From contig OZ244777.1 of NCBI GenBank assembly GCA_965219495.1, positions 2,790,001-2,854,000 on the forward strand: a stretch of 64,000 nt of DNA. Direction: 5' to 3'. The translations under genes and the position numbers were made by a program. Of the stretch, positions 27,402 through 36,843 are shown in pieces. Numbering within the stretch: the first letter of the stretch is position 1; every line of letters starts with the position of its first letter. Source of the stretch: CAZPXZ01 sp965219495. GTDB taxonomy: Bacteria > Pseudomonadota > Alphaproteobacteria > Rhodobacterales > CAZPXZ01. The notes under the pieces were generated by a model, which saw only the letters and a program-made list of their open reading frames with translations, was not told the origin of the DNA and did no database searches.

Positions 27402-28540
27402 CGATCATCGTGCTCGCGGTTTGACGAGTTCTTCTGTTCGGCCGCTTTGGGCGAGGTCAAAATCAGAACCTGCTCTTATCAATGCCTCGGTTCTTGCAAG
27501 AGATCGAGTTGCACTCGACAGCAACGGATTTTCAGTTCAGCAGATGACTGGTGCGCCCCATCGAAGGGCATCGATGCTTTCCGACCTTCATGGGAATTGT
27601 GAACCAACGAGCAAATGACGTGGCGAGACCGGAATTCCAGAGATAATAGCCGGTTCGGGGAATCTTTGTTGGGCGGCCAGTCTGCCGCCTTGATTGCACG
27701 CAATCAAGAATGGATACGGTCCACGCGTGAACGTCCGGCAAATCCGCGTGGTGGCGAAACTTCATCGAGGAATCTACCCGGTACGGAATTCTCGGCGCGA
27801 CCCGCGAGTGCAATTGGGTTATCGTGCTGGTGAATTCGTGATGAGTTTTCGCCGGAATATTCGTTCCGCCGAAGCAAGCCAAGAGCGTTCCTGCAGCGAT
27901 TCGGGAAATCTTCAAGTACCCATGGAGACGTGGATCGGTTCAGAGATGTGGGTTCCCATGATTCCGGATCCTGCCAGTCGGGGTCTGCCCGTTTTGCCCC
28001 GGCCGCATGGATTCTGGCCAAGGCGCCACGAATTCCCGACAATTGCTTGTCTACACGTTTCCTCCGAGCATTGTTCTTGCTGCATTTGCCGGATTCGTGC
28101 CGAACCCGAACATGGCTCCGATTTACAGGGTCTCGTTATGGCGCCGAATACATTCCGGCGACTTCGTCTCCGGATCGGAGATCCGGTCGAAGAGTTGGCG
28201 GAAAATTTTCCGAATCGAAATTTCATCACACGGGTACGCCACCGGCGAATTCGATTTCTTCGGCATCGTCGATGCCTCGAACAACTGCGCCATGCATTTC
28301 CGGACTTCGGTTGATCGTACGCCAGTTTCCAGACACTGGCCGCGAAACAGGCAATTGTTTGGCCCTCGGTAAGAATCGAGAGACGCTGTGCGCGTTTGAG
28401 CGGGATTTGCGCATGAGCTGTTCCTTGCTCGCGGCAGAAACGCGCGTGCCGCGGTGACGCACTCGGGCTGTATCGGGCCCAACTGGGCGCCTCCGTCAGG
28501 AAGAGCGCTTCAGGCGCAGGCGTTCGTACTGTGCGGACAT
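27402..28540. other. 1.1-kb region without a recognisable gene
   Basis: Short frames exist on both strands but none looks like a known protein, and no frame keeps coding-like codon use for long. I found no inverted repeats long enough to suggest an IS and no match to the 162-base repeat. It probably holds decayed DNA plus the regulatory regions of its neighbours. Confidence 0.45.
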
Positions 28541-29449
28541 CTACTCGCGTATCGCCTCGAGAACTTCCTGGCGATGGGGAATCGGCGCGACGGCGCCGTA
28601 CCCGGCAGTGGAAAGCGTGGCGGCAACAGTTGCATAGGCGCCCGCTTCGAATGGATGAACGCCCATTGAGAGTTGCGCAAGCATGGCCCCGGAAAAACAG
28701 TCCCCGGCGCCGGTGGCATCGAGTACCTTCGCATCGCGTCCGCCGACGGATTGTCGGTCTTCCCGGGTTGCGATCAGCGCACCGTTCGACGCCAGCGTCA
28801 GGGCCACAACATCAACGCCAAGTTCCAGGTAAAAGTCTACGATTTTGTCCGGATCGGTCTTCCCTGTCAGGAAGCGCGCATCTTCCAGCGACGGAAGCGC
28901 AATGTCGCATTGGCGCATGGCCCGGTCGGTCTCCACTCTCGCGCGGTCGAGCGGCCACAACGCCAAACGCAAGTTCGGATCGAAGGAAACGGTTGTCCCG
29001 GAATTTCGCGCGATGTCGATCGCCCGAAACACCGCATCCCTGGGACCGCTGCCTATGGCGAGACTGATGCCGGAAGCATGCACGATTCCTGCCCGGCGGA
29101 CCGCTTCTTCCGGGATGTCTCGTGGGCGCAATCGACTGGCGGCGGATCCCTTCCGTCGATACTCGAAATGATGGCCATCCTTGTCATGGAAGACGAAATA
29201 GACTCCCGTGGGCGCTTCGGTATCGATAATTACAAGTTCCCGGTCGACGGCTTCTCGTTCCCAGAGATCCAGGAACTGTTTCCCGAACAGGTCATGCCCA
29301 ACGCGTGAAATCATGCCGACCGACGCACCTTGCCGAGCGGCCGCTATGGCGACGTTCGATACGTCGCCGCCGAAACCCGGCAGGAATGTCCCGTCGGCCT
29401 GCTGGTTGAGTTCGAAGAGGGGTTCCCCGATGCAGAGGATTTCACTCAT
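28541..29449 (-). CDS. PfkB-family sugar kinase (2-keto-3-deoxygluconate kinase-like)
   Basis: A 302-residue ribokinase-fold kinase. It has the N-terminal GEPLFELNQ and GGDVSNVAIAAARQG, and the anion-hole/catalytic DATGAGDCFSGAML with the base Asp. FDPNLRLALWP matches the KDG kinase branch (DPN.R..LW). The expected reaction is ATP-dependent phosphorylation of a 2-keto-3-deoxy sugar acid. A TATATAA stretch (29456-29463) lies just before the ATG and may be part of its promoter. It is 2 kb from the SelA-like lyase, whose product type it would use. Confidence 0.92.
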   Translation of the reverse strand: MSEILCIGEPLFELNQQADGTFLPGFGGDVSNVAIAAARQGASVGMISRVGHDLFGKQFLDLWEREAVDRELVIIDTEAPTGVYFVFHDKDGHHFEYRRKGSAASRLRPRDIPEEAVRRAGIVHASGISLAIGSGPRDAVFRAIDIARNSGTTVSFDPNLRLALWPLDRARVETDRAMRQCDIALPSLEDARFLTGKTDPDKIVDFYLELGVDVVALTLASNGALIATREDRQSVGGRDAKVLDATGAGDCFSGAMLAQLSMGVHPFEAGAYATVAATLSTAGYGAVAPIPHRQEVLEAIRE

Positions 29450-29721
29450 TGGGACTTATATAATGAGCGTGTCGAAACACTGTGGCCCATTACAGCGCGC
29501 GGTCGATTGCTGTAGTTGCGGCGCTTTCGATTCCCTCCTCCTGCACGAGGCCGGAATCGTTTTCGGGGCCGGCAGATGCGGTGGTCGGCGCGAATGTGAA
29601 CCTGCTCGACCCGATGGACGCCACTCGCTGCGGCGCAATTTCGGATTTGCGGAAACATCCTTCCGACGCGCCGCGGTGGAATAGCCACTGATTTCCCGAT
29701 CTGTTTTCTTGCGAAATGGCG

Positions 29722-31080
29722 CTATGGATTGGGTTGCGGCCGCAGGCCGGCGGCGGCAAGAATTGATGCCGACGCGCGTTCCGCTCCGCCAAGAACGGCG
29801 TTCTCGTCCAGCCCAAGGATCTCCCCGTCCAGCATCCGCACGATTCCGTCCACGATGACTGTCCGGACATCGGTCGATTTGGCGCTGTAGACAAGATGGG
29901 CATAGGGCTGGGTCGGATGGTCGGGATAGAAAGGCGTGAGGTGTGCGCCGGTCGCATCAACCAAGATCAGGTCGGCCAGATAACCCGGCGCCAGCTGGCC
30001 GAGTTCGTGACCCAGGCCGAGGATCGCGGCGCCGTCGGCCGTGGCCATGGCAACCATGTCCGTAGCGGGCATTTTCTTGGGGGCGTGGCCGACGCCTTTC
30101 TGGAGCAGGGCGGCCAACTTCATCTCCCCGAAAAGGTCGAGCGAGTTGTTGCTGGCCGGCCCGTCTGTGCCAAGTCCCACCCTGATTCCCGCGTCGCGAA
30201 GCCCGGTGACCGGCGATACCCCCGAGCCCAGCTTCAGGTTGCTGGCGACGCAATGAGCGACACGGATTTCGCGCTGGCGGAGAATCTCCAGATCGCCGTC
30301 GCCGAGCCAGACGACATGCGCGGCAATCACGTCGGGACCGAGGAAGCCCACTTGGTCGAGAAAGGCAACCGGCGTGCTCCCGTGACGCTCAAGACTTTGA
30401 TCGAACTCCTGGCGGGTTTCCGAAAGGTGGATTTGCAGCAGCAACTCATGTTCGCTCGCAAGGTCACGCGCACGGCGAAGCATCGTTTCCGTGCAGGCAT
30501 AGATGGAATGCGGCGCAAGGCCGATGCGGATTCGTCCGTCGCCGGTTCCGTCATGGCTTCGCCAGGCTTGAATTGCGCGGTTGATTTCGATTTCGGTTCG
30601 CTCGGAATCACCAAAATCCCGCAAATTGTGGGCCAGGAGCGCCCGGAGGCCCACCGCCTCCACGGCCCGCGCGGTTGAGGGAACCTCGGTCCACATGTCG
30701 GCGAAACATGTTACGCCGGAACGCAGCATCTCGACGGCGCTGAGCAGCGAGCCCCAGTAGACTTCGTCCGGTCCCGCATGGGACATCGCCGGCCACAGCA
30801 CTTCATGCAGCCATTCATGCAGTGTCCGGTCTTCCGCCAACCCGCGGACGAGGCTGTTGCAGGCGTGGCCGTGGCAACTCACCAGGCCCGGCATCACGAT
30901 CATTCCGGCTGCGTCGACCTGCTGCTTCGCCCGCAAGGCTGAATCCAGATATTTCCCCGGACTGATCGAAACGATCCGGTTGTCGGAAATCGCGACGGAA
31001 CCGCAGGGCAGAATGCGGCGTTCATCGTCCATCGTGACGACCGTGCCGCCGGAAATCAGGAGATCGGCTTCACCTGCCAT
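29722..31080 (-). CDS. TRZ/ATZ-family aminohydrolase (MTA/SAH deaminase-like)
   Basis: About 452 residues of the amidohydrolase superfamily, cytosine-deaminase-like branch. Metal ligands: HGHACN near the N-terminus, His in QIHLSET, His in VAHCVASNLKLGSG and Asp in GLGTDGPASNN. Members hydrolytically deaminate or dechlorinate heteroaromatic rings (S-adenosylhomocysteine, 8-oxoguanine, triazines). The gene ends the minus-strand run begun at 38513 and overlaps the ABC ATPase gene. ATG 31080 is used; a GTG at 31089 is possible. Deamination of an imported compound is the contextual inference. Confidence 0.92.
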   Translation of the reverse strand: MAGEADLLISGGTVVTMDDERRILPCGSVAISDNRIVSISPGKYLDSALRAKQQVDAAGMIVMPGLVSCHGHACNSLVRGLAEDRTLHEWLHEVLWPAMSHAGPDEVYWGSLLSAVEMLRSGVTCFADMWTEVPSTARAVEAVGLRALLAHNLRDFGDSERTEIEINRAIQAWRSHDGTGDGRIRIGLAPHSIYACTETMLRRARDLASEHELLLQIHLSETRQEFDQSLERHGSTPVAFLDQVGFLGPDVIAAHVVWLGDGDLEILRQREIRVAHCVASNLKLGSGVSPVTGLRDAGIRVGLGTDGPASNNSLDLFGEMKLAALLQKGVGHAPKKMPATDMVAMATADGAAILGLGHELGQLAPGYLADLILVDATGAHLTPFYPDHPTQPYAHLVYSAKSTDVRTVIVDGIVRMLDGEILGLDENAVLGGAERASASILAAAGLRPQPNP

Positions 31081-32182
31081 TGCCGCCACGCCCGGAAGCG
31101 TCCTCGATCACCAGGCAGTCGTTTGCCCGCCAAGAAATGCGGACCTCGGCTCCGACCGCCACCGGGATTTCCACGGCTTCGGAAATTGCAACCATCGCAA
31201 TGATTCGCTCCCCGTCTTCAAGAGTGCAGACGTACTGAACGAATTCGCCCAAGTAGTTGATCAACTCCACCCGGCCGTCATAGGCGTTCCGCCCGTCCGA
31301 TTGCGGCTCGTCGCGCCGCCGTACATCTACGCGCGGGTGCCGGATTACGGCGATGGACGGTACACCGGATGCAACCGGTACGATCATGCGGCCGAAGACT
31401 TCCGTGCCCCTTTCGGTTTTGATCAAGGCATGGCCTTCCGCCATGCCCAGCGACTCGCCCCGCAACAGGTTGGACTGGCCGATGAATCCGGCAACAAAGC
31501 TGTGCTGCGGCCGCTCGAACACATCGACCGGGCTTCCTTCCTGGATGATTCTGCCTGCCTGCATGACCGCAATGCGATCGGAGATCGTCAACGCTTCCTC
31601 CTGGTCATGGGTGACGAAGACGGTAGTGATCTTCAGGCGGCTCTGGATCTCCTTGATCTCCACCCGCATTCTTTCGCGCAGCTTGGCGTCGAGGTTGCTC
31701 AGCGGCTCGTCGAGCAGCAGCATGACCGGCTCGATCACGATGGCCCGGGCGAGGGCGACCCGTTGCTGCTGGCCGCCGCTCAGCTGGCTTGGGAACCGCG
31801 TCTCCAGACCATCCAATCGGACCATCGACAAGGCAGCGGAGACCTTGGCCCCGGTTTCATCGCGATGGAGTTTTCGCATTCTGAGACCGAACGCCACATT
31901 CTCTTCGACCGTCATATGCGGGAAGAGCGCGTAGTGCTGGAACGTGATTCCGATATTGCGCTTGTGGGCCGGCAAGTCCGACATTTCCCGTCCGCCCAGC
32001 CAGATTTCGCCGGAATCCGGCGTCTCAAAACCGGCAATCATCCGGAGCGCAGTGGTCTTGCCGCATCCGCTGGGTCCCACCAGGCAGACGATTTGGCCCT
32101 CCTTGGCGGAAAACGAAGCATCGTCAACGGCAAGATGATCGCCGAATTGCTTGCTTACGCTGCGGAACTCCAGCCAGTTCAA
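31070..32182 (-). CDS. ABC transporter ATPase, spermidine/putrescine type (PotA-like)
   Basis: A 370-residue ATPase with Walker A GPSGCGKTT near residue 36, signature LSGGQQQRVALARA, Walker B LLLDEPLSNLD and a C-terminal TOBE domain (residues about 285-360) that probably senses substrate or helps regulation. This domain order is typical of the spermidine/putrescine and Fe(III) importer group. It is preceded by two permeases and a binding protein. The substrate is not known; polyamine is only a family label. Confidence 0.93.
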   Translation of the reverse strand: MNWLEFRSVSKQFGDHLAVDDASFSAKEGQIVCLVGPSGCGKTTALRMIAGFETPDSGEIWLGGREMSDLPAHKRNIGITFQHYALFPHMTVEENVAFGLRMRKLHRDETGAKVSAALSMVRLDGLETRFPSQLSGGQQQRVALARAIVIEPVMLLLDEPLSNLDAKLRERMRVEIKEIQSRLKITTVFVTHDQEEALTISDRIAVMQAGRIIQEGSPVDVFERPQHSFVAGFIGQSNLLRGESLGMAEGHALIKTERGTEVFGRMIVPVASGVPSIAVIRHPRVDVRRRDEPQSDGRNAYDGRVELINYLGEFVQYVCTLEDGERIIAMVAISEAVEIPVAVGAEVRISWRANDCLVIEDASGRGGNGR

Positions 32183-32194
32183 CGTCTTGCTCCG

Positions 32195-32992
32195 CTAGGC
32201 CAGAAGCCGGACCCGGAGGACTTTCTCGACAAAGAAACTCCCCGCGATGACGGCAAGCACCGTCAGGGACCCGACCGCGGCAATGAATGGATCGATCCTT
32301 GATTCCATGTATGCGAACATCCGGATCGGCAGGGTGGTTGAACTCGGCGTCGTCAGGAACAGCGACAGCGGCAAGTTGATGAACGACATGATGAACGCGA
32401 AGATGAACCCGGCCATGATTCCGGCTCGCGTGATCGGGAAGGTGATCAGCACGAACCTCTGCCACACGTTCGCTCCCAGGCTGGCGGCCGCTTCGCCGAC
32501 AGACGGGCTCAGCCCGGAAAGGCAGGACAGCATCGCCCGGATCACGTAGGGCATGACAAAGACCGAATGCACGAAAGCCAGTCCGAGGAAGGTCGCAGGC
32601 AGCCGAACCGCGGTCAGCAACTGCAGCATGGCCAACCCCATGACGATCTGGGGCAGGATGAGGGGAGCCATGATGAAGGCTGTTACGGCGCCCTTCAATC
32701 GGAACTCGTAACGCGCAAGCGCCAGGGCAACGGGAATCCCGAATGCGCTGCCGATGAAAGCGGCGATCACGCCGATCTGGATGCTCACGAACAGCGCATC
32801 CAGAAATTCTCCGTGCTTGGCGAGTTGCGCGTACCAGCGAAATGTAAATCCTTCGAACGCGCTCGGAAAACTGGTCGCGGTATTGAACGAGCCGACGATC
32901 ACGATGACGGCAGGGCCGAGCACGTAGAGGTAGATCAACCCGAGCCACGCGATCGCAGCGAGCCTCCCGAACGGAATCCGGTTCTTTCTCAC
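32195..32992 (-). CDS. ABC transporter permease (PotC-like)
   Basis: A 265-residue permease with six transmembrane helices and the EAA loop EAAASLGANVWQRFVLITFP. Its ATG overlaps the end of the previous permease gene by four bases, indicating translational coupling. It forms a heterodimer with the protein encoded upstream. Confidence 0.93.
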   Translation of the reverse strand: MRKNRIPFGRLAAIAWLGLIYLYVLGPAVIVIVGSFNTATSFPSAFEGFTFRWYAQLAKHGEFLDALFVSIQIGVIAAFIGSAFGIPVALALARYEFRLKGAVTAFIMAPLILPQIVMGLAMLQLLTAVRLPATFLGLAFVHSVFVMPYVIRAMLSCLSGLSPSVGEAAASLGANVWQRFVLITFPITRAGIMAGFIFAFIMSFINLPLSLFLTTPSSTTLPIRMFAYMESRIDPFIAAVGSLTVLAVIAGSFFVEKVLRVRLLA

Positions 32993-33837
32993 CGGCCCCT
33001 CTCCCGGGTCAGGGCTGTGTTCATTGCAATTACGATCAGCAGGGAGAATAGCAGAAGGACAACCGCAATCGTCGAAGCCAGAGCCTGGTCATAGGAACCC
33101 AGCATGGTTTCGTTAATCAGCGTGGTCATCACGAGCTTGGTGCCGCCACCGAGATAGGCCGGCGCGATAAAGGAACTGATTGCCAGCGAAAAGGTGATGA
33201 TCGCCGCCGACAGGACGCCGGGAAGACTCAACGGCAGGATGACGTGCAGGAATTGCCGCGCCGGCGTTGCTCCAAGGCTTCCGGCCGCCTCGATCAAGTG
33301 CCGGTCGATTTGCGACAATGCATTGAAAATGTTCAAGACCGCGAACGGGATCGTGAACTGGACCACCCCAATGATGATGGCCGTCTCACTCCGAAGAATT
33401 TCGATCGGTGAACGAGTGATTCCGAGAAAAATCAGCCAGTCGTTAATTGGTCCGCCATCCGCCAGGAGGATCATCCAGCCAAGCACGACCACAAGAGGCC
33501 CGGCAAGCATCGGAAAACTCAGGATCAGGATCGCCGGCCCGCTGGCGAATCTTGCGTAACGCCGGAAAACGTATGCGGTGGGGTAGCTGAGGAGAATCGT
33601 GAAGAACACCACGATCGCGCAGATCCGCAGCGTGCGGACCACGACCTGGACATAGAAAGGCGTCCCGGAAATGTAGAGGTAATTCGCCAACCCGAAATAG
33701 CCCTCGGGCCGGAGGAGAACCGGACTCGCCTGAAGGCTGTTGTAGACCGTAATTGCGAGGGGCAGCACCAGGCACAGGCCGAGGAACAGGAGCGCCGGCG
33801 AAACCAGCAGTCTCGCCCTCCCGCTGGCTGAGGCCAT
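32989..33837 (-). CDS. ABC transporter permease (PotB-like)
   Basis: About 282 residues with six transmembrane helices and the EAA motif EAAGSLGATPARQFLHVILP. I start it at ATG 33837, which has GGAGAG directly upstream. The frame continues to a TTG at 33939 next to the binding-protein stop; the extra 34 residues are rich in Arg, Ala and Gly and look non-essential, but a longer N-terminus cannot be excluded. Confidence 0.92.
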   Translation of the reverse strand: MASASGRARLLVSPALLFLGLCLVLPLAITVYNSLQASPVLLRPEGYFGLANYLYISGTPFYVQVVVRTLRICAIVVFFTILLSYPTAYVFRRYARFASGPAILILSFPMLAGPLVVVLGWMILLADGGPINDWLIFLGITRSPIEILRSETAIIIGVVQFTIPFAVLNIFNALSQIDRHLIEAAGSLGATPARQFLHVILPLSLPGVLSAAIITFSLAISSFIAPAYLGGGTKLVMTTLINETMLGSYDQALASTIAVVLLLFSLLIVIAMNTALTRERGR

Positions 33838-33942
33838 CACTCTCCGGCGGCGCGGCCGCCACCGGCCGGGAGAACCGGAAGCGGCTTGCGCCTGACTTGC
33901 GTCGCTACCGGCCAGGGTTGCTGGTCCGGACTCTTGCAAAGG

Positions 33943-35010
33943 CTAACCCCAGTGAGAAAGAACCTGGGTTTTCAACAATTCGCTGATGGCCAACCGCTTT
34001 GCATCGATTTCCTTGCCGTCGAAGAAGCGGATGGCGTTGAGCCGGTCTCCATAGGTCGATCGGCTGGCCACTTCGGGGGCGAGCACGACCTTCTTGTTGC
34101 TCGGACCCACATAGATCCTGTTGGCGGTCGCTTCTTGCACGCCCGGATCCAGCATCGCGTTCAGGAACGCTTCCGCAAGGGTCTTGTTCTCCGAATCGGC
34201 CGGGATGCTGAGGTGGTCGTAGGTGGCAAATCCCATGTCGGTGGGATTGTTCCAGCTTACCGAATACCCATTGTCTTTCATGCCTTCGATGTAATAGTCG
34301 AACTCCACGGCGACATGCACGTCGCCCGATTGCAAGAGCGGCGCCCAGGCCGTCCAGAAATAGCTGAGCGATTTGGGCCGGAGTTCAGCAAGCGCCGCGA
34401 GGCCAGGGTCCAGGTTGTTCTCGTCACCGCCATTGATTTCCGCCGACCGGATCAAAAGGGCGGGCATCATGCTGTGAAAGAGCGCCGGAAGGGCGAGTTT
34501 CGAGCTGATGTCTTCGCGCCACAGGTCACTCCAACTGGTGGGCGGGTTCGGCACGAGTTCCGTGTGGTAGGCGAGCCCAATGGTGATCAGGCCATACGTG
34601 ACTCCGAACCCATCCGTGGGCGTCCCCCAGTCGTGAAGGTCCGCCATGTTGGGAATATTCGCCGGGTTGATTTCGGCAAAGAGGCCCGTGCGCATGCCAT
34701 TGTAGACGGGCTCGTCGGTGGAGAAGAATACATCGACGGTCGACAGGCCCTCCTGCGCGCGAATCTTGTTGTAGCGCGCTCCCATGCTGCCGATATCGTA
34801 TACCAGTTCCACGTTGTGCTCTTTTTCGAAGTCGGGTTGCACGAAGTCCTTGATGGCGTTCTCGGTGTCGCCGCCCCAGGTCGAAATTGTCAGCTTGCGC
34901 GTCTGGCCCAGGACGACGGAGGGCGCGGCGAGGGATGATCCAACGCTCGCGCCAAGCGCCCCGGCGGCGCTGGTCTTCAGAAATCTGCGTCGTGTCTGTT
35001 TGATGGTCAT
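33943..35010 (-). CDS. Tat-exported ABC substrate-binding protein (PotD-like)
   Basis: About 355 residues, type II periplasmic binding protein of the extracellular solute-binding family 1/PotD group. The N-terminus TRRRFLKTSAAGALGA is a twin-arginine signal, so the protein is exported folded; mature sequence begins near GQTRKLTISTWGG. ATG 35010 is fixed by GGAGGAG upstream. A Tat signal is unusual but not rare for this family in Alphaproteobacteria. Confidence 0.93.
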   Translation of the reverse strand: MTIKQTRRRFLKTSAAGALGASVGSSLAAPSVVLGQTRKLTISTWGGDTENAIKDFVQPDFEKEHNVELVYDIGSMGARYNKIRAQEGLSTVDVFFSTDEPVYNGMRTGLFAEINPANIPNMADLHDWGTPTDGFGVTYGLITIGLAYHTELVPNPPTSWSDLWREDISSKLALPALFHSMMPALLIRSAEINGGDENNLDPGLAALAELRPKSLSYFWTAWAPLLQSGDVHVAVEFDYYIEGMKDNGYSVSWNNPTDMGFATYDHLSIPADSENKTLAEAFLNAMLDPGVQEATANRIYVGPSNKKVVLAPEVASRSTYGDRLNAIRFFDGKEIDAKRLAISELLKTQVLSHWG

Positions 35011-35082
35011 GGAATTCTCCTCCAATAAGTCGGCGGAAGGGCCGCCTGCCCTGATTTGGTGCTCGAACGCTGCGTGCGCGGT

Positions 35083-36843
35083 TCAGTAGTCAACATCGAA
35101 AAAACTCGCGAGTTCCTCATCGGGCGCCGCGTAAGGAAGATCGACGGGCATGGTGTCGAGCCGGAGTTCGCCGGAACTGCTGCGCCAGCCGACCAGGTGC
35201 TTCAGCCAGTTCCTGTTGTCGGTTACGGGATAATCCTGGCGGTAGAAAGCGCCGCGACTCTCCCTGCGGTGGAGCGAAAATTGGACCTGCATCTGCAAGG
35301 CTTTCAGCATGTCGACCACATCGAGCGCATCCACCCAATCATAGTTGAAATTCCGGGTGTCGGTCTTCATTCGCATGCGCGGCAGGTGCTCGGCCTCGAT
35401 GCAGCCGAGTTCTTCCTTCGCGGCGAGCATGGATGATTCGGTCTTGATGTAGTTCATTTGCTCCCACATGGCGCGGCGGATTCGCTTTTTTACCTGTGCG
35501 GGGAGCAGGCCTTCGCGAGGCTCTTTCCGCAGGAGGCCAAAGACCCGCTTCCCCTCCGAAGCCAGTTCGGTTGCATCGAGGTCCGGGAGAACGGGGACCT
35601 CGGCGACACGTTCTTCGGCGGTTCTTGCCGCCGTCAATCCTTCAAACATCGAGTTCGGCAGGCCGCCGGTGACCAGCGCCGTGACGGAACCGGCCGCCAG
35701 CAATCCCGGCACATCGGTTTCCATGGTGCGGCCGTTCACCCGGACCCCGCCTACATTCATGTGCCAGGTCACGGCGTTTTCGTACATTTCCTCGGTGAGG
35801 TCGATCCCGATCTTTCTGGCGAACTGTGTCTGGTAGATGTGGTTCTCCAGGCTCTCGCGTTCGACATGGCGGAAGCTTGAATAGAAGCCCCCGTCCAGGC
35901 GCGCGCGGCCGGCCTCCACCTCCTTGGCGAGGTGCTTGAGTTGCATGATGTAGGGAACCGGGTTTTCCGGCAGCCAATTGCTGTCGAAGAACATTTCGCC
36001 TTTCTCGTTGAAAAGCTGGCTGCGTTGGTCGGTGCAGGGCAGCGGGTTGGGATAAAGGTGGAGCCGCATCCACGTGGACGGGTAGGCGACATCGGAAGCA
36101 TGATGCCACTGCATTTCGATATTCTGAATCCTGGCGCCCGCTTCGTAGGCCAGAACCCAGCCGCTCGCCGAACCGTCGCGTGTCCCGGTGGAGCGAAGCG
36201 ACATGTAGTTGGAATGGCCCGTGGCGAGTATGACCGCCTTGGCCCGGATCGCGTAGAACCTGCCGCCGACAAAATCCAGCGCCGTCGCGCCGACTACCTC
36301 GCCATTCCGGGTCATCAGGCGGGTTGCCGTGGTTTGTTCCAATACCCGTATGCCGGTCTCCAAGATCAACTTTCGCATCATGTCCATGATGACGGTGCCG
36401 GACATTCCCATCTGCACGGCCCAGGCCTGGGTTCGGTAGGGCAAGTCGGAGACGATTCCGCCCGCCCGGTCGCGGAGGATGTAGACGCCGCGCGATTCGA
36501 TCCAGTCGTAGAATTGACGCTGGTTCCAGTCCGACGCATTCCGCATGTATTCCTGGTCGCCCAGGTAATGGGTGTACTTGGCGAGGAACGCCATGGTCCG
36601 CTGAATCCGGAGCTCGCTCTCCGAATCGTGGGATTCAGTGGACGGCACGTTGTGCTCGTCGTTCGGCGGAGCGAAATAGTTCAGGTTGCCCGCGAAAATC
36701 GAGCATCCGCTCTTGCCCAGGAGGCCCTTGACCACCATTGTCACCGAGAGTCCCGCCTGGTTCGCGTCATACGCCGCCCGCGCGCCGGCAACGCCGCCGC
36801 CGATCACGAGAACGTCTGTTTCCAGGGGGATCGCCCCACTCAC
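35083..36843 (-). CDS. fumarate reductase/succinate dehydrogenase-type flavoprotein subunit (TfrA-like)
   Basis: A 586-residue FAD protein. The dinucleotide motif VLVIGGGVAGARAA is at the N-terminus, and the C-terminal helical domain has HRRESRGAFYRQDYP, matching the RESRG motif of SdhA/FrdA/AprA. The site where SdhA carries covalent FAD reads GKSGCSIFAGN, without histidine, so FAD is probably non-covalent, as in TfrA or L-aspartate oxidase. Start GTG 36843 overlaps the stop of the Fe-S protein (GTGA). No membrane anchor subunit is present, so it should be soluble. Its substrate is unknown. Confidence 0.9.
   Translation of the reverse strand: MSGAIPLETDVLVIGGGVAGARAAYDANQAGLSVTMVVKGLLGKSGCSIFAGNLNYFAPPNDEHNVPSTESHDSESELRIQRTMAFLAKYTHYLGDQEYMRNASDWNQRQFYDWIESRGVYILRDRAGGIVSDLPYRTQAWAVQMGMSGTVIMDMMRKLILETGIRVLEQTTATRLMTRNGEVVGATALDFVGGRFYAIRAKAVILATGHSNYMSLRSTGTRDGSASGWVLAYEAGARIQNIEMQWHHASDVAYPSTWMRLHLYPNPLPCTDQRSQLFNEKGEMFFDSNWLPENPVPYIMQLKHLAKEVEAGRARLDGGFYSSFRHVERESLENHIYQTQFARKIGIDLTEEMYENAVTWHMNVGGVRVNGRTMETDVPGLLAAGSVTALVTGGLPNSMFEGLTAARTAEERVAEVPVLPDLDATELASEGKRVFGLLRKEPREGLLPAQVKKRIRRAMWEQMNYIKTESSMLAAKEELGCIEAEHLPRMRMKTDTRNFNYDWVDALDVVDMLKALQMQVQFSLHRRESRGAFYRQDYPVTDNRNWLKHLVGWRSSSGELRLDTMPVDLPYAAPDEELASFFDVDY

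Noticed and set aside
31070..35010. A definite polyamine importer
   Set aside because: Only family-level similarity; binding-site residues cannot be judged by eye and neighbours point to another substrate.
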